Shown: one piece after another, positions 46,791 through 58,110 of the stretch
Layout of the letters: each line of letters begins with the position of its first letter
Numbering within the stretch: the first letter of the stretch is position 1
Assembly: GCA_947579605.1 (NCBI GenBank)
Contig: OX388329.1
Location: 204,153-268,152 of the forward strand
Direction of reading: 5' to 3'
Origin: Athripsodes cinereus
Taxonomy: Eukaryota; Arthropoda; Insecta; Trichoptera; Leptoceridae
Length of the DNA: 64,000 nt
The notes under the pieces: generated by a model
Seen by the model: only the letters and a program-made list of their open reading frames with translations
Databases searched by the model: none
What the model was told of the DNA's origin: nothing
Position numbers and translations under genes: made by a program

Positions 46791-47562
46791 AATTATCTCA
46801 TAATATAATGTCATCATATAATATAACTATACCAAGCCATAGATAACATTTCTAAAACTTGCATTTAACATAATGGTAGTTAGGCACTTTTGTAAAGGAT
46901 ATCATTTCAATATTATGCTTGCATCAATCTGTTTCATTAGAAGTATTTCATTTATTCAAAACATGCATCTAAAAACATAAGATTTTCAAAATTTAGATAT
47001 TAAGATACTGTCTATTGATAAAGATAATTGTTAGAATTGCATACCAACTTTATAATTCTGTTTTATGACTCACTCTGAAAAGAAATTTGTGGCTCTAAAG
47101 CATTATTTGCGTTACATCTATTTTTTAGGAATATAATTACATTTCAAATAAAGAATAATGTCCGCGATTTGTACTTTCGTATAATAAAATTATTATTGTA
47201 TGGTTTGCAGTAATTTTAAATTTCATGAAAGTATTCTAAATTCAAAATAATTATAGAATTTCTAACACTAAACGTAAACAATTCAAAACTGTCATAATAA
47301 GCATAGAGATACTAAGTGTCAAAATCAGGGTTGCCAGATTGTGTGACCAAAATTACCTGCATTTTGCCAAGAAAATACCGCACAATGGGACCTTACACCA
47401 ACACCACCTACAATGAAGGCCGCCGCGCTGTTCTGTGACGTCACACGTCTAAGGCTTAGTACATACTTACCTACCTTTGTCATAATAAGGTGATTATATG
47501 AGGACATAAAATAAAACAACTATGGGGGGCAAAAGCCCTTTATTAAATCAAAATATTATACA

Positions 47563-48376
47563 AAATTGTGTACATCATAGACATAAATACCAATATAATA
47601 TAATGGAAGACAAATAGTAATATAATATTGCAGTAGGTACCTATAAGAAAAATACAGAATTTATTTATACAACATTTACCACTTTTATGTACATACTTCA
47701 ACAGAATATATGATTAGAATAACTTGTTAAATAGTTTTATTTTTATAAAAAAAAATAAAGGTGCATAATAAATTAACCAGTTGATATTATTTTGTATTTA
47801 TGTTGCGTTACATAAACATAGACCAATATCAAAATTTGAAATAAGTACATGAAGTTGTATCAATGCCATGGAAAAAAATAACAAAATTGTGTACATCACA
47901 GACATATAAATACCAATATAACATAATGGAAGACTAATAGTAATAATAAAAATAAAAATCTTTATTGCACAAAACAACAAACATTATTAAAATATAAACA
48001 TTGTAGAACTTAAACCAGACAAATAAATTTGTGCAATGGGCGAGTTTATCGCAGAAGCGCAATATCTTACAACTAACCCATTAAACAAAAAATAAAATAT
48101 TGTAAGTTATATAATATTGCAGTAGGTACCTATAAGAAAACTACAGAATTTAATTATACAACATTTACCACTTTTATGTACATACTTCAACAGAATTATG
48201 ATTAGAATAACTTGTTAAATAGTTTTATTTTTGTAAAAAAAAATATACGTGCATAATTAATTAACCAGTTGATATTATTTTGTATTTATGTTGCGTTACA
48301 TAAATATAGAACAATATCAAAACTTGAAATCAGTACATGAAGTTGTGTCAATGCAATGGAAAAAAATAACAAAATT
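47563..48376 (+). repeat. Tandem duplication (~317 bp), second copy interrupted
   Basis: Copy 1 runs 47563-47885 and copy 2 47886-48376 with about 93% visible identity (for example GCAGTAGGTACCTATAAGAA in both). Copy 2 holds a ~170-bp insertion at 47944-48113 that copy 1 lacks. On the - strand these lie downstream of the THAP transposase gene. The flanking 46791-47562 has no gene; GGTCACACAATCTGGCAACC on the - strand near 47335 looks promoter-like but leads to no gene. Confidence 0.85.
47944..48113 (-). mobile_element. Short interspersed element inserted in the duplication
   Basis: The insert has AAAATAAAAATCTTTATTGC at one end, GGGCGAGTTTATCGCAGAAG and CAATATCTTACAACTAACCC in the middle and TAAGTTA at the other. 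A fragment of it is at 31265. Absence from copy 1 dates the insertion after the duplication. The T-rich start suggests orientation on the - strand. Confidence 0.6.
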
Positions 48377-48651
48377 AACGAGCAACAAAATGACACAACT
48401 GAGGTTTTTTAAATACAATGAAGATATAAAAAAATTAAAGGCTCTGTAAGTTAGACTAGAAAGTTAGCAGTGATGAAATGATAAACAAATGCTTTTTTCT
48501 ACTATATTGCTTTTTATTGAGAGAAAAAATTTGTCTTTCAATTGATAATGTTCTATGGAATTCTACTATCTAAACATCGGCTCAGTGAATTATAATGCAG
48601 TGAGTTCCCACAGAGGGTGGTATTACCGTTTTGATATTTTATCAACAATCA

Positions 48652-51600
48652 TTATTGTAAAGTTTGAAGTTTCCGCTTTTTTGTTTGACTAAATGTATCA
48701 CTTCTTAATTTGACATAATTATTTAAAAGAATATTTGATGATATCTTTAAAATCATTTTCAAAATATGACACTTGCTATGAATATTACAAGAGGTACATT
48801 CGTCCATAAAAAAATTCGCATTCATAATGGTTTTTTCACTTACATTAATAAGTACATATCTTTGATTTGTACATTCAAGGAACATCTTTTCATAATTATT
48901 ACTAATAAGCTTATTTAATGTAAGGTAATTGAAAACTACTACATTAACAATATCTGGTATTGGATATAGTAAACCACCCCGATCTAAGTTTCTTAAAAGA
49001 CTAAAGTTGTTTGGCAATTCCAACTCTTTATTTAAAACTAATCTTTGAGAACACTCCTTGCACTTCAGTTTACATATTACACCCCTTGCACAATATCCTG
49101 AGATGTAAGTTATTACGGGTAATATTTCATCTAAGCTTAAGAAATCTGTATCAGAAAATTCAAATTCTACGTTCAAAAAAATATTATCTTCATTAGAAGA
49201 TGATGTAGAAGGCAACGTTTCATCTAGAGCATCATTTGAGGAATCATTTAAATCTACAGATATAGAACCAAATAATGAAGAGTTAATTTTAAGTAATGGA
49301 AGATAATTTTGCAATCGCAGTTTATTTTCAACTTCATATAATTGACGTAGAGATATAAGATATTGACTCCCAGCTAATGTTCTATATTTACCAAACCTAT
49401 CTTCTAAACTATCAGTTTGAAATTTACCTGGGAGAATGTATGTCATGTGTTTTTCTTCTATGCAATATTTTGTTAGTTCAATAAGGCCATAAGTTGAATG
49501 AGAAAGTGCAAGATGTGTTTCCCGAGATAAGCTGTTAGACATTTTTAGAGAATCCCAATGATCCAACCACTGTAAAAACTTGGCCATATATTCAAAATTT
49601 TCCCCAGACAAAGATAACGGATTTTTAAAATTATTCCTAGAATGTACACCTTTAAAAATTGTTTTAACATTTACAATATTCCACCAGTTATAAATAATTT
49701 GAATAAAATCTGCTGTTGCTTTTGCATTTAATAAATTACATTCATTTTCTAATGCCATAAGTCCTTGGATGACATTATCATTAAAAATATTTAATGCCAA
49801 CTTCACATTCTGTCTCTCAAAATTGGAGGGATACAAAGATTTCAAATTCAATCCTTTTGAAAACTGTAAAAGATTATTTTGTTCATGGGCATGTAATTTT
49901 TTTAAATCAGCAAATGAAGCTTCACATATTTGCCGTTGGGATTGGTGAAACGAAGGATATTTAAAGGATTGATTTGAATCTTTTTGATTGATCCAGTTAT
50001 TTCTAATGCATTTCAGAATATGAACTGTATCAAATAAGAAAAAGAGAGGTTTTTCTGGATGAGCGGGATTTTGGTATACTATGCTTAAACCGGGAGGTGA
50101 TTTGAAATTAGATATCGAAGATCTATTAACAGGATTATTATCTGTTATTACACATAGAACATTAAAACCAATGTCTTCTAATCCAATGATCACTCTCTTT
50201 ATAACTTGAAATAATTCTACTGCTTTGATTTTAGAAACTGGCAGTATATGGACTACTTCTTTGAAGGGTGATTGAATACTTTGTATCATAAATACGAAAG
50301 CAGAATTTGCCAAAATTACACTATTGTGAGAAGAACCCACAATATTACCACCTTTATAATCCAAAAATGGTTTTATATAAATTTCATCGATCATTAAAGA
50401 GACAGTATGATCAGAAGGCTTTAAAAATGGATATTGTTTTTTTATATACGACAAAAAATTTTGACAAATATTTTCATTTATCGGACTCGTGTCGTGGCGA
50501 GAGCAAACCTTGGAAATTGTTTGCGGGTGTGGTAAAATGACATAATTAGAATTCCTCAAAAATTTGTAACTGTGAGGAGATATTGTATACAATAAACTAC
50601 AAAAAATCATGAAATGGGATGAAAACCTATACCTTGCTTGATCACAAATTAAAAGATTTAATTGTTCTTTCATAAATTCTATAACTTTTGTACGTTCATT
50701 ATCAATTCTATCTGTCAACTGTTGCAAAAAATGTTGTATAGTTAAAACAATATCATTTGATGATGAACAATCAGATGATGTATTACTATCTGCACACAAT
50801 AAAGACAAATTATCCAAATAGTTAAATAAAGTCTGTGCGGTACATATACTCGCACTTGATACATGCACCTTACCGATTTGTTTTATTTCTACCTTATCTC
50901 TAAATATTTTCACTTTTAAATCTTTATTTACAAGAACACTACACTTAATCACTGGCACTTTGTCAACATCCAAATTGAGGAAAAGGACGACAGAATCTTT
51001 TTTCACAACAGTCCAACACTCGGGTACTTTCGCCTTTTTAAGCCAGTTTAAAAACTGATCCCACGAATGAAAAGTATTCTCCTGTTCATAATTTGCCTGA
51101 GATTCCTTGCTATTTCTAATTGCTTCCATCAAGTGTTGTCTCTCCAAGCGACATCTTCGTTCATCTGCACTCTCTCTTGACGTTGGCGTTTTCGACAAGT
51201 ATGATGGGCAGTTAGGTAATATAGAAGGCACTACGCCCTCTTTGAGTCTCGGAAGCCTAAAAGATGACTTGATAATTTTGTTGTTTAGCGAATCCCAAAC
51301 CTCCTCTTCGTATTGAAAATCACTTTCGCAGAAATGATGTTCACATACCTGTAATAAACACAAAATTATGAACTCACACTTTTATTAATAACAATTTATA
51401 TATATATAGATATTTAATTATAAAAATGCTCCATATTGAAAACAGTATTAAAATACAAATGCTTTGTAAAGAAACAGCCGCCATTATGTTTGCGGTTATG
51501 GAAAGGTTCATATTGTCAACATTCGGGACGCTGATACTCTGTATTTAAATTATTTCTGATAGAATAAAATTATTAAATATGTAATACTACGATAACAGAA

Positions 51601-51807
51601 TACAATAAATGTAAAGTAGGTAATATCAACATAAAAATAAACACGAAAACTTACCCTTGAAAATGGCGTGGGTTGAAAATTATCACGGTGTATGGCATTA
51701 ATCCATTTCTTTCGAAGATTCTCATCTTTGGGAAAAGAAAACACACGAGATTTCTTCTCCCCATGATAATTACCTCGACAATTAGGCACTGAGCACTTAT
51801 TCACCAT
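48652..51807 (-). CDS. THAP-domain P-element-type transposase, two exons, apparently intact
   Basis: Exon 1 is 51807-51655 and exon 2 51348-48652, joined in phase 0 across a 306-bp intron (donor AGG|GTAAGT, acceptor TTATTACAG), giving 949 residues. Residues 1-75 are a THAP zinc finger (C5, C10, C53, H56; KKWINAIHRDNF) whose zinc ligands fall in both exons, which supports the splice. The AVPxxF-like GVVPSIL is near residue 88. Further on are motifs of the P-element/THAP9 catalytic region: SLMIDEIYIKP (about 369), VLCVITDNNPVNRS (about 451), FDTVHILKCIRNNW (about 491), TDSLEDRFGKYR (about 696), then YISGYCARGVICKLKCKECS (about 800). The start at MVNKC fits THAP proteins; an upstream in-frame Met adds 29 unlikely residues. 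No stops break it. I found no terminal inverted repeats, so it may be a live transposon, an old one with decayed ends, or a domesticated gene. Confidence 0.88.
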
Positions 51808-51894
51808 TTTTTGATAAAAAATAAATACGTTTTTACAAGCAAAACAACACAACACGCCTTTGACGACAAGCAACGACGCCAGAGCGCATATCAT

Positions 51895-51965
51895 CTATGG
51901 CCGCAGAGTGATGACGTCATTGGTTAAATGTTCTCCAGAACTGAGGCCTGATCTATAGAGGGTGT
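51895..51965 (-). promoter_or_regulatory. Candidate promoter of the THAP transposase gene
   Basis: Directly upstream of the start on the - strand lies AATGACGTCATCACTCTGCG, a CRE-like palindrome TGACGTCA in a GC-raised patch. No TATA box was found. Bases 51966-52457 hold nothing else recognised. Confidence 0.3.
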
Positions 51966-52457
51966 TGCCTTACACATGGGAAAAATATAATTTTTACTCC
52001 AACATGATTATTATTAGATCACTTATATTGCGCTGTTTTTGTAATGAAATCACCTCAAGAGCGCATTTACAATATTATTTGTCACTTTAATTTATTTTTA
52101 TTACTCTTAAAATACAAATCATGTAAACTATTTTTATTGTCACAAATTTTAGGTATTAGATTTAATTTTATTAAAATTTATCACTTAATTTTAAGAAACA
52201 AACACAAAAAACAAAACTATCAAATAAAAAAAACACTTTATTTTGGTCGGAAAATAAAAATAAATAAAAACTTAATCGATAAACTATTATATTTGATTAA
52301 AAAATTGGAGAAGTTATGGGTTCAGTCAGCTACAAGAGCGCCATCTACCCAAAAATGATATAAATCATACTGTTCACAATTCTGTTTCATATTTCAATTT
52401 CTACCCCCCCCCCATCGCTAAATTTTCGAAATAGTATAGGAATAAATATCGTCAGTT

Positions 52458-52940
52458 TTCTAAAGGGTCGTTCACATTTGTTCACTTTCAGTGATCACTC
52501 CGGATGAACCTCCAAGATAAAAAGGTGTGAACGGGCGTTTCATCAATCATGATCACTAGCGATGACGGATGAAAGCGATAACAGCCCGTCATAATTTCGA
52601 TGAAAGGACCTTTCACTGAAACGACCATAAACAAATTTTATCTTATTTTTTGTTTTATTCTCTATGAATTTGTATAGAATGTCAGAATCATATACAAAAT
52701 TATTATGCAGTCGAGAACTATATTGATTTGTTCTAAGGGCTTTATTTCATTTTTTTATTTATTTAATTATATTTTTGTACGAAAATATGTCAAAATACAA
52801 CATGACTGAGAGTGTTGACATGGCAGTGAGAGCATAGGATGAACAAATGTGAACAGACGTGTTCACTTTCGATGAACAGGTTTGACCCTGACACTCTGAA
52901 TGATCATCCAGTGTGAAGCAATGTGAATGCTACTTTAGAA
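52458..52940. mobile_element. TIR element (MITE), 483 bp
   Basis: Left end TTCTAAAGGGTCGTTCACAT and right end GTGAATGCTACTTTAGAA are imperfect inverted repeats of about 28 bp. Internal TTCACTTTC and GTGATCA/TGATCAC strings repeat, and there is no open frame. The superfamily is uncertain; PIF/Harbinger-like ends are a guess. Confidence 0.65.
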
Positions 52941-53148
52941 TAATTATTTTCTCACCATTCCCTTTTTCACAATGCAAACAGGTATTTGTACCGATGATAA
53001 AACACAAATTAGTTACACTGGCAACACTGTCCGATCTGTCAATTGTATGGCGTTTGGTGATCCGGTAAATTTTGTGACTTTGTTTTGATTTTAAAAGACT
53101 TTAAAAATATAAAACTGAATAAAACAATACGTAGTGTATCTAAAAAAA

Positions 53149-53857
53149 ATGTTTTCAAGAAATATTCCCAGTGTTAAGCGGAGTTTGAAGCTCAAAAACT
53201 ACGCTGGTACATTAACAATGTTTTCCAAAAAACATTGATTTGACTGGTAAGCACTGTCTTAATATTTTAAATTGTATTTTTTTTATGTTTGACGACTCTT
53301 AATTGTATTTCTATTACAAGATTACTATTCAATTCTGTGCCTTCTTAAAAAATATTTAATGTAATGAATTTACTTAAAAAGGCAAATTATTTTACCGAAT
53401 ATTAGAATAAGCTAAATAAAAAGCTGAAGTGAATGTCTCAGATGCTTAATAATAATGCATCATTAAATGATTGTGTATGGAATGTCTCGATGACTCACTT
53501 ATATGACAATCCCGTGTTTCTAGGAAGTTAAATTACTGTATTGCTGATGAATTTCAATGTTCTTTTCTTTCAGGATTATCTGTGAGTTCTATAAGAAGAA
53601 TTATAAAAGAAAACATAGGGAAGGCCGTCCAGGATGATTTTGATATCTACTCCATTCGCCAAAAAGTGCATTTGTATTACACTTCTTCTTCTTCTGCATG
53701 TGTCTTGCCGGGTCCCCCCGACGTTGACGACCATTTGAGAGAAAGCTTCCCTGTCCTGGGCGGCGCGAAACAGCTCCTCCACGGTTCTGACACCGGTCCA
53801 CTGTCGAATTTTACACTACATATTTCTTATATTTATTTTACTGTTTTTATTAAATAG
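53149..53857 (+). CDS. Candidate small two-exon gene of unknown function
   Basis: An ATG at 53149 follows A-rich sequence. With exon 1 ending at 53206 (weak donor GTACAT) and the strong acceptor TTCTTTTCTTTCAG at 53573, a 113-residue frame results: MFSRNIPSVKRSLKLKNYA then GLSVSSIRRIIKENIGK..., whose middle resembles a helix-turn-helix. A better donor (CTG|GTAAGC at 53248) puts a stop in frame. The last third overlaps an antisense LINE end (53695-53830), so the true coding end may be earlier or this may be a dead gene. ACTGGCAACACTG at about 53027 is a possible promoter string. Confidence 0.25.
53695..53830 (-). pseudogene. LINE C-terminal fragment
   Basis: The - strand encodes WTGVRTVEELFRAAQDREAF then SQMVVNVGGTRQDT, the style of a LINE RT C-terminus (WTG....E...AAQDR..F). 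It is GC-rich against the background. Short and 5' truncated. Confidence 0.6.
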
Positions 53858-54039
53858 TTTTATATTATAATTACGAGTCTGTTTTATTTTCCCTTTAATG
53901 TAAAATATTACAGTTAACAGCATATTTTCATGGATGTGTAATTGTGAGGATATCCTTAGTTAGATGATGTCTATCATTATGCAGCCATTTAACCAGTATA
54001 TGCTTCTGAAGGTGAAAATGCTAAGTATTTATTAAATGA

Positions 54040-54780
54040 TTTTATCATGTAAAAGAAGTCCAAAGTCATGGTCTTTGAAAGAGGAAGTGAGAGAACAGTA
54101 TGACAGGTAATGATTGACAACGAAGTGTTAGAGCAAGTTGACGAATGTGTGTACTTGGATAGTTTGTTCACGAGAGATGGGAAATGTGAAAACGATTGAA
54201 AGGAGAAAAGTTGCTGGCAATAAGGTAAATGGTGCAATCCGACCAATAATTGCAAATAGGAACATATCTACCACAGCTAAATGGTTAGTGCACTCTGCTA
54301 TCTTAGTGCCAACACTCATGTATGCAAGTGAGACGTGGACATGTTTAGAGAAGGATGAAAGTGGTAGAAATGAGATCGTTGAGAAGGATGTGTGGTAAAG
54401 GTCTGAGAGATTGTGTGTGTAACAGTTATTTACGAAAGGAATGTGGAATGAAAGTTGGTGTGGTTACAGGGATGAATATAAATATGTTACAATGGTTTGG
54501 GCATGTGGAAAGAATGAATGAGGACAGAATGACAAAGAAGATATATTTGGCTGAGAGAAATGGTGCTCGGAGACGTGGACGTCCGAGGTTCAAAAGCAAG
54601 ATCATTTAAATCAAATCCTACAGGGCGGTCACGTGTTGAGCACATTGAACAGGAGAGCATGCATGAGGAATTGTATGACAGTGACGGAAGCAAAGATGTA
54701 TGCAAGGATAGAAGGAAAAAGCGCTCAATCCTTTTTGCCTACCTCGCGAGGGAAGTGGCGTGATGGTATATATGTATGTA
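54040..54780 (+). pseudogene. LINE family B 3' part, longest copy
   Basis: With frame changes it encodes DECVYLDSLFTRDGKCEND, AKWLVHSAILVPTLMYASET, LRRMCGKGLRDCV, MLQWFGHVERMNEDRMTKKI and CMTVTEAKDVCKDRRKKRSI, ending LAREVA and the GTGGCGTGATGGTATATATG terminus. This extends some 100 residues further toward the RT than the other copies and shows that the recurrent fragments come from an RT protein. Several frameshifts; dead. The gap 53858-54039 shows nothing. Confidence 0.82.
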
Positions 54781-55204
54781 TGTAAAAAGTCCATTTACTT
54801 GGAGAGGTTCTAGCTTATTATTATTAGCTATAGGATTTTTTTTTGTCTGGAACTAAAAGAGTGAATAATAAAAAGAGTCAGCAACTAAATGTATGCACGG
54901 AAAGAGACTGATAGAAAGAGTGAGAATTGAAAGTGATGAATGTAATGTGAAAGTAGGTTCTCTTACAAGGTTTCGTTTTTACACAATCAATGTTTGAATA
55001 GGGCTACAATGTGAAAGATAACAGCGCCCTCGATTATTTGTCAACTATTTTTTGACAAACTGTATGTATTGTATATATGATTTTGGCACGCATAGAGCTG
55101 ATTATTATTATGACATGTACTTTTTTTGCTGCTAAATAGATTTTAAGTTCAGTTTTTCAATAAGATTGTGTAGTTTTAACTCACATATTTGGATGAATAT
55201 CTGT

Positions 55205-55238
55205 TTTTAAACCCGAGCGTTGCCGGGTTATAAAAGCT
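55205..55238 (+). mobile_element. Helitron-like 3' end
   Basis: ACCCGAGCGTTGCCGGGTTA then TAAAAGCTAGT has a CCCG/CGGG hairpin 11 bases before CTAGT, the structure of a Helitron 3' terminus. The matching 5' TC end was not identified, so the element's length is unknown. Confidence 0.4.
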
Positions 55239-55394
55239 AGTAAATAAATAAATTATATAATAGTAGGTATATAATTTATAAATATATTGTAATGTAGAAT
55301 ATGTAAATGTTTTAATGAATACATAAATGTGGTTAGTTTCTCATGACACAAGCTTGTTAACACATTTAAATTTAATATAATACTAAATGATTGT

Positions 55395-56480
55395 TTTAAA
55401 AAGTTATAAACTATTTCCAGTTATAAAAAATGTTTCATGGAGCATTTATGCTTCCGAGTGACGAAAAAAGTGAAGACATTTAAGAAGGTATATATAATGA
55501 TTGTTATGAAGAGTTAAAAACTATTTCTAGTTATAATAAATGTTTCATGGAGCATTAAATTTATGCTTCTGATTTTGCTTCTGAATGACGAGATAAGTAA
55601 AGAAATTTAAAAAGGTATATAATGATTGTTATGAAAAGTTAAAAACTATTTCTAGTTATAATAAATGTTTCATGGAGCATTTATGCTTCTGATTTTGCTT
55701 CTGAATGACGAGATAAGTAAACTATTTTTAGTTATAATAAATGTTTCATGGAGCACTTATGCTTCCGAGTATGCTTCCGAATGGTGGCGTACAAGACAGC
55801 TGGATGCGATCGTCAATCATCAAACATCAAGCAAAAATCTTAAATCTTTCGGTGACAATTTGGAGCATTCTCCCAAGAAATATACGAATGAATGCCTTCG
55901 TTACCCATCCATGAGACGTAACATTCATTCGAATATTTCTTCGATAATGCTCCAAATTGTCGCCGAAAGATTTAAGATTTTTGCTTGATGATTGATGATT
56001 GACGTTCGCATCCAGCTGTCTCTATGCCGCAAATTACGAAAATAGTAAAGACATTTGAAAAGGTATATAATGATTGTTATGAAAAGTTATAAACTATTTA
56101 TAGTTATAATAAATGTTTCATGGAGCATTTATGCTTCCGAGTATGCTTCCGAGTGTCGATATAAGTAAAGACATTTAAAAAGGTATATAATGATTGTTAT
56201 GGAAAGTCATAAACTATTTTTATAGTTATAATAAATGTTTCATGGAGCACTTATACTTCCGAGTATGCTTCCGAGTGTCGAGATAACTAAAGACATTTAA
56301 AAAGGTATATAATGATTGTTATGAAAAGTTATAAACTATTTATAGATATAATAAATGTTTCATGGAGCACTTATACTTCCGAGTATGCTTCCGAGTGTCG
56401 AGATAAGTAAAGACATTTAAAAAGGTATATAATGATTGTTATGGAAAGTTATAAACTATTTCTAGTTATATCTAATAAAT
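55395..56480 (+). repeat. SINE-derived tandem array
   Basis: About nine units of ~100-120 bp carry AGTTATAATAAATGTTTCAT then GGAGCATTTATGCTTCCGAG, GTGTCGAGATAAGTAAAGAC and ATTTAAAAAGGTATATAATG. The last unit runs straight into a SINE family 1 copy whose head reads GGAACATTCGGCAAAGAATC...TATGCTTTCTAGTGT...AAGTAAAGACATTTTACA, so the unit looks like an internally deleted SINE head. A foldback (55794-56021) interrupts it. Confidence 0.82.
55794..56021. mobile_element. Foldback element within the tandem array
   Basis: AGACAGCTGGATGCGATCGT at 55794 is mirrored at the far end (TCGCATCCAGCTGTCT). The arms pair over about 100 bp (CAAGCAAAAATCTTAAATCT, GACAATTTGGAGCATT, ATACGAATGAATG) around a ~30-base centre. 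No coding. Confidence 0.87.
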
Positions 56481-56730
56481 GTTGTGCGGAACATTCGGCA
56501 AAGAATCTCCCTCCTATTCTTTGCGTATGCTTTCTAGTGTGGAGAAAAGTAAAGACATTTTACATTTCGAATTCAGAAGCGGCGAGGTTTATTGCTACCC
56601 ATCCTGAATGTCTTATTTTTGTTGGCACGGAGAGGACGGCTCGCATGTTTGTTACATGCGGCTGGTCTGCTGACTACCCCACTTGAGGGATACGCAGTGA
56701 TTGCATAGTGTTAGTATCAGTAGTAGTAGT
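56481..56730 (+). mobile_element. SINE-like family 1 copy at the end of the array
   Basis: It contains GTAAAGACATTTTACATTTC, ACCCATCCTGAATGTCTTAT, TTGTTGGCACGGAGAGGACG, CTGCTGACTACCCCACTTGA and a (TAG)n tail. Full length. The gap 56731-57769 is AT-rich without features. Confidence 0.85.
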
Positions 56731-57769
56731 AGTATATAATGAATAATCTATCATTCTATCTGTGTATTTATTAATAATTTATTATTCTAATGCTAAACTA
56801 TCATAAATGTGGTACTCGTAAATATGAGCTTCTTGAGTAGAGTCATATTATGACATTATTATCATTAAGTATCTAATAAAAATATTAGTGCAGTCATGCT
56901 ATAAGAATAAAAAGTTATAAAATATTTAAAAAAAATAATATCATTGTTGTATTTTATTAAAGTTAGTAGTATTAAATTTGTGAAAAACTTTAACAAAATT
57001 TGATATTTCCGAAAAAGCAAACTTTACAGAAACACATTTCAAAACAATACACCTACAATCACTAAAATAGTTTGCATTTTATTTCTTTTATCTTATGATT
57101 AATCTGTTTTTTTTTAATGAAAATAAGACTAATTGACTTTTGCTTTTTTAGCACAGATATGTTTAGAAAAAATATTTTAAGGTATCATTGATACGAAGTT
57201 ATTAACAATTATTATTAACCTACAAAAAAAAACAGTTTTTTCTTTTTATCATATTAAAGAAAATAAAAGGTAAGAAGATTTACATTAGTCTCAAATAAAA
57301 CCTACAATATAAAAATATCCCACTTTATTAGTAGATATACAAAGTACATAGCATTAATATTGGAAATATTATAGAAAAAAAATATCTATCTAATTACTAT
57401 AATGTTCTAGAGAAAAAATGTGTAGTAGAAGGAATATTGTAGAAATATAATTATTATAATAAAAATATCTTTACTGTTTAATCTTTGATGTTGTGTTTCT
57501 TAGAAATAGAAATAGAAAAAAGTAGGTAAATTAATGTTAGAAATAAAAAAAAATCTACTTATCCATATATAAATATAATCAACTTATTAAAATCTTCATG
57601 TTGTTATCCTCGATGTGCGTAACTACATAATATAATATTTAGATATAAGATTTTCTCCATATTATTATACTTATATTATTACCGTACTAGAATATATCTA
57701 CTAAAAATATATTTACTTTACCTACTAGCCTCTAATAATATATTGAATCTACTTAAGTATATAATATGC

Positions 57770-57951
57770 ACTATACTAGGATTTTTTTAAACTGGCGAAC
57801 TATGTCATAAAATGTGCGAGCAAGAAAGATCGACTACCTGCTCCCGTCACACTCACATCTCTCTGTGAGTGTGACGGGAGCAGGTAGTCGATCTTTCTTG
57901 CTCGCACATTTTATGACATAGTTCGCCAGTTTAAAAAAATCCTAGTATAGT
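57770..57951. mobile_element. 182-bp near-perfect palindrome (foldback)
   Basis: ACTATACTAGGATTTTTTTA at 57770 is mirrored at 57951. The arms of about 88 bp (including GTGCGAGCAAGAAAGATCGA and CTGCTCCCGTCACACTCACA) show no mismatch by eye, leaving a loop of about 6 bases. TA at each end is compatible with a mariner-type target duplication. No coding. Confidence 0.92.
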
Positions 57952-58042
57952 ATCTAGTTATGTAATCAATATGAAATGATAAAATAATAATTGTATGCAG
58001 TTACCTACATATTAAGAAAACATAAAGCTTATTTCTTTCTTC

Positions 58043-58110
58043 ATTCCGGTTCCGTGGACCGCCAGGCAAACAATATTGGTCTCCCACTCTTTTCCGCAGG
58101 TTTTTGATTG
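58043..58110 (+). mobile_element. SINE-like family 1, head fragment
   Basis: TTCCGTGGACCGCCAGGCAA then TTGGTCTCCCACTCTTTTCC matches the head of the family. Confidence 0.6.

Noticed and set aside
48600..51970. 'agagggtg' strings at 48615 and 51958 as ends of the THAP transposon
   Set aside because: They are in direct, not inverted, orientation and only 8 bases long.
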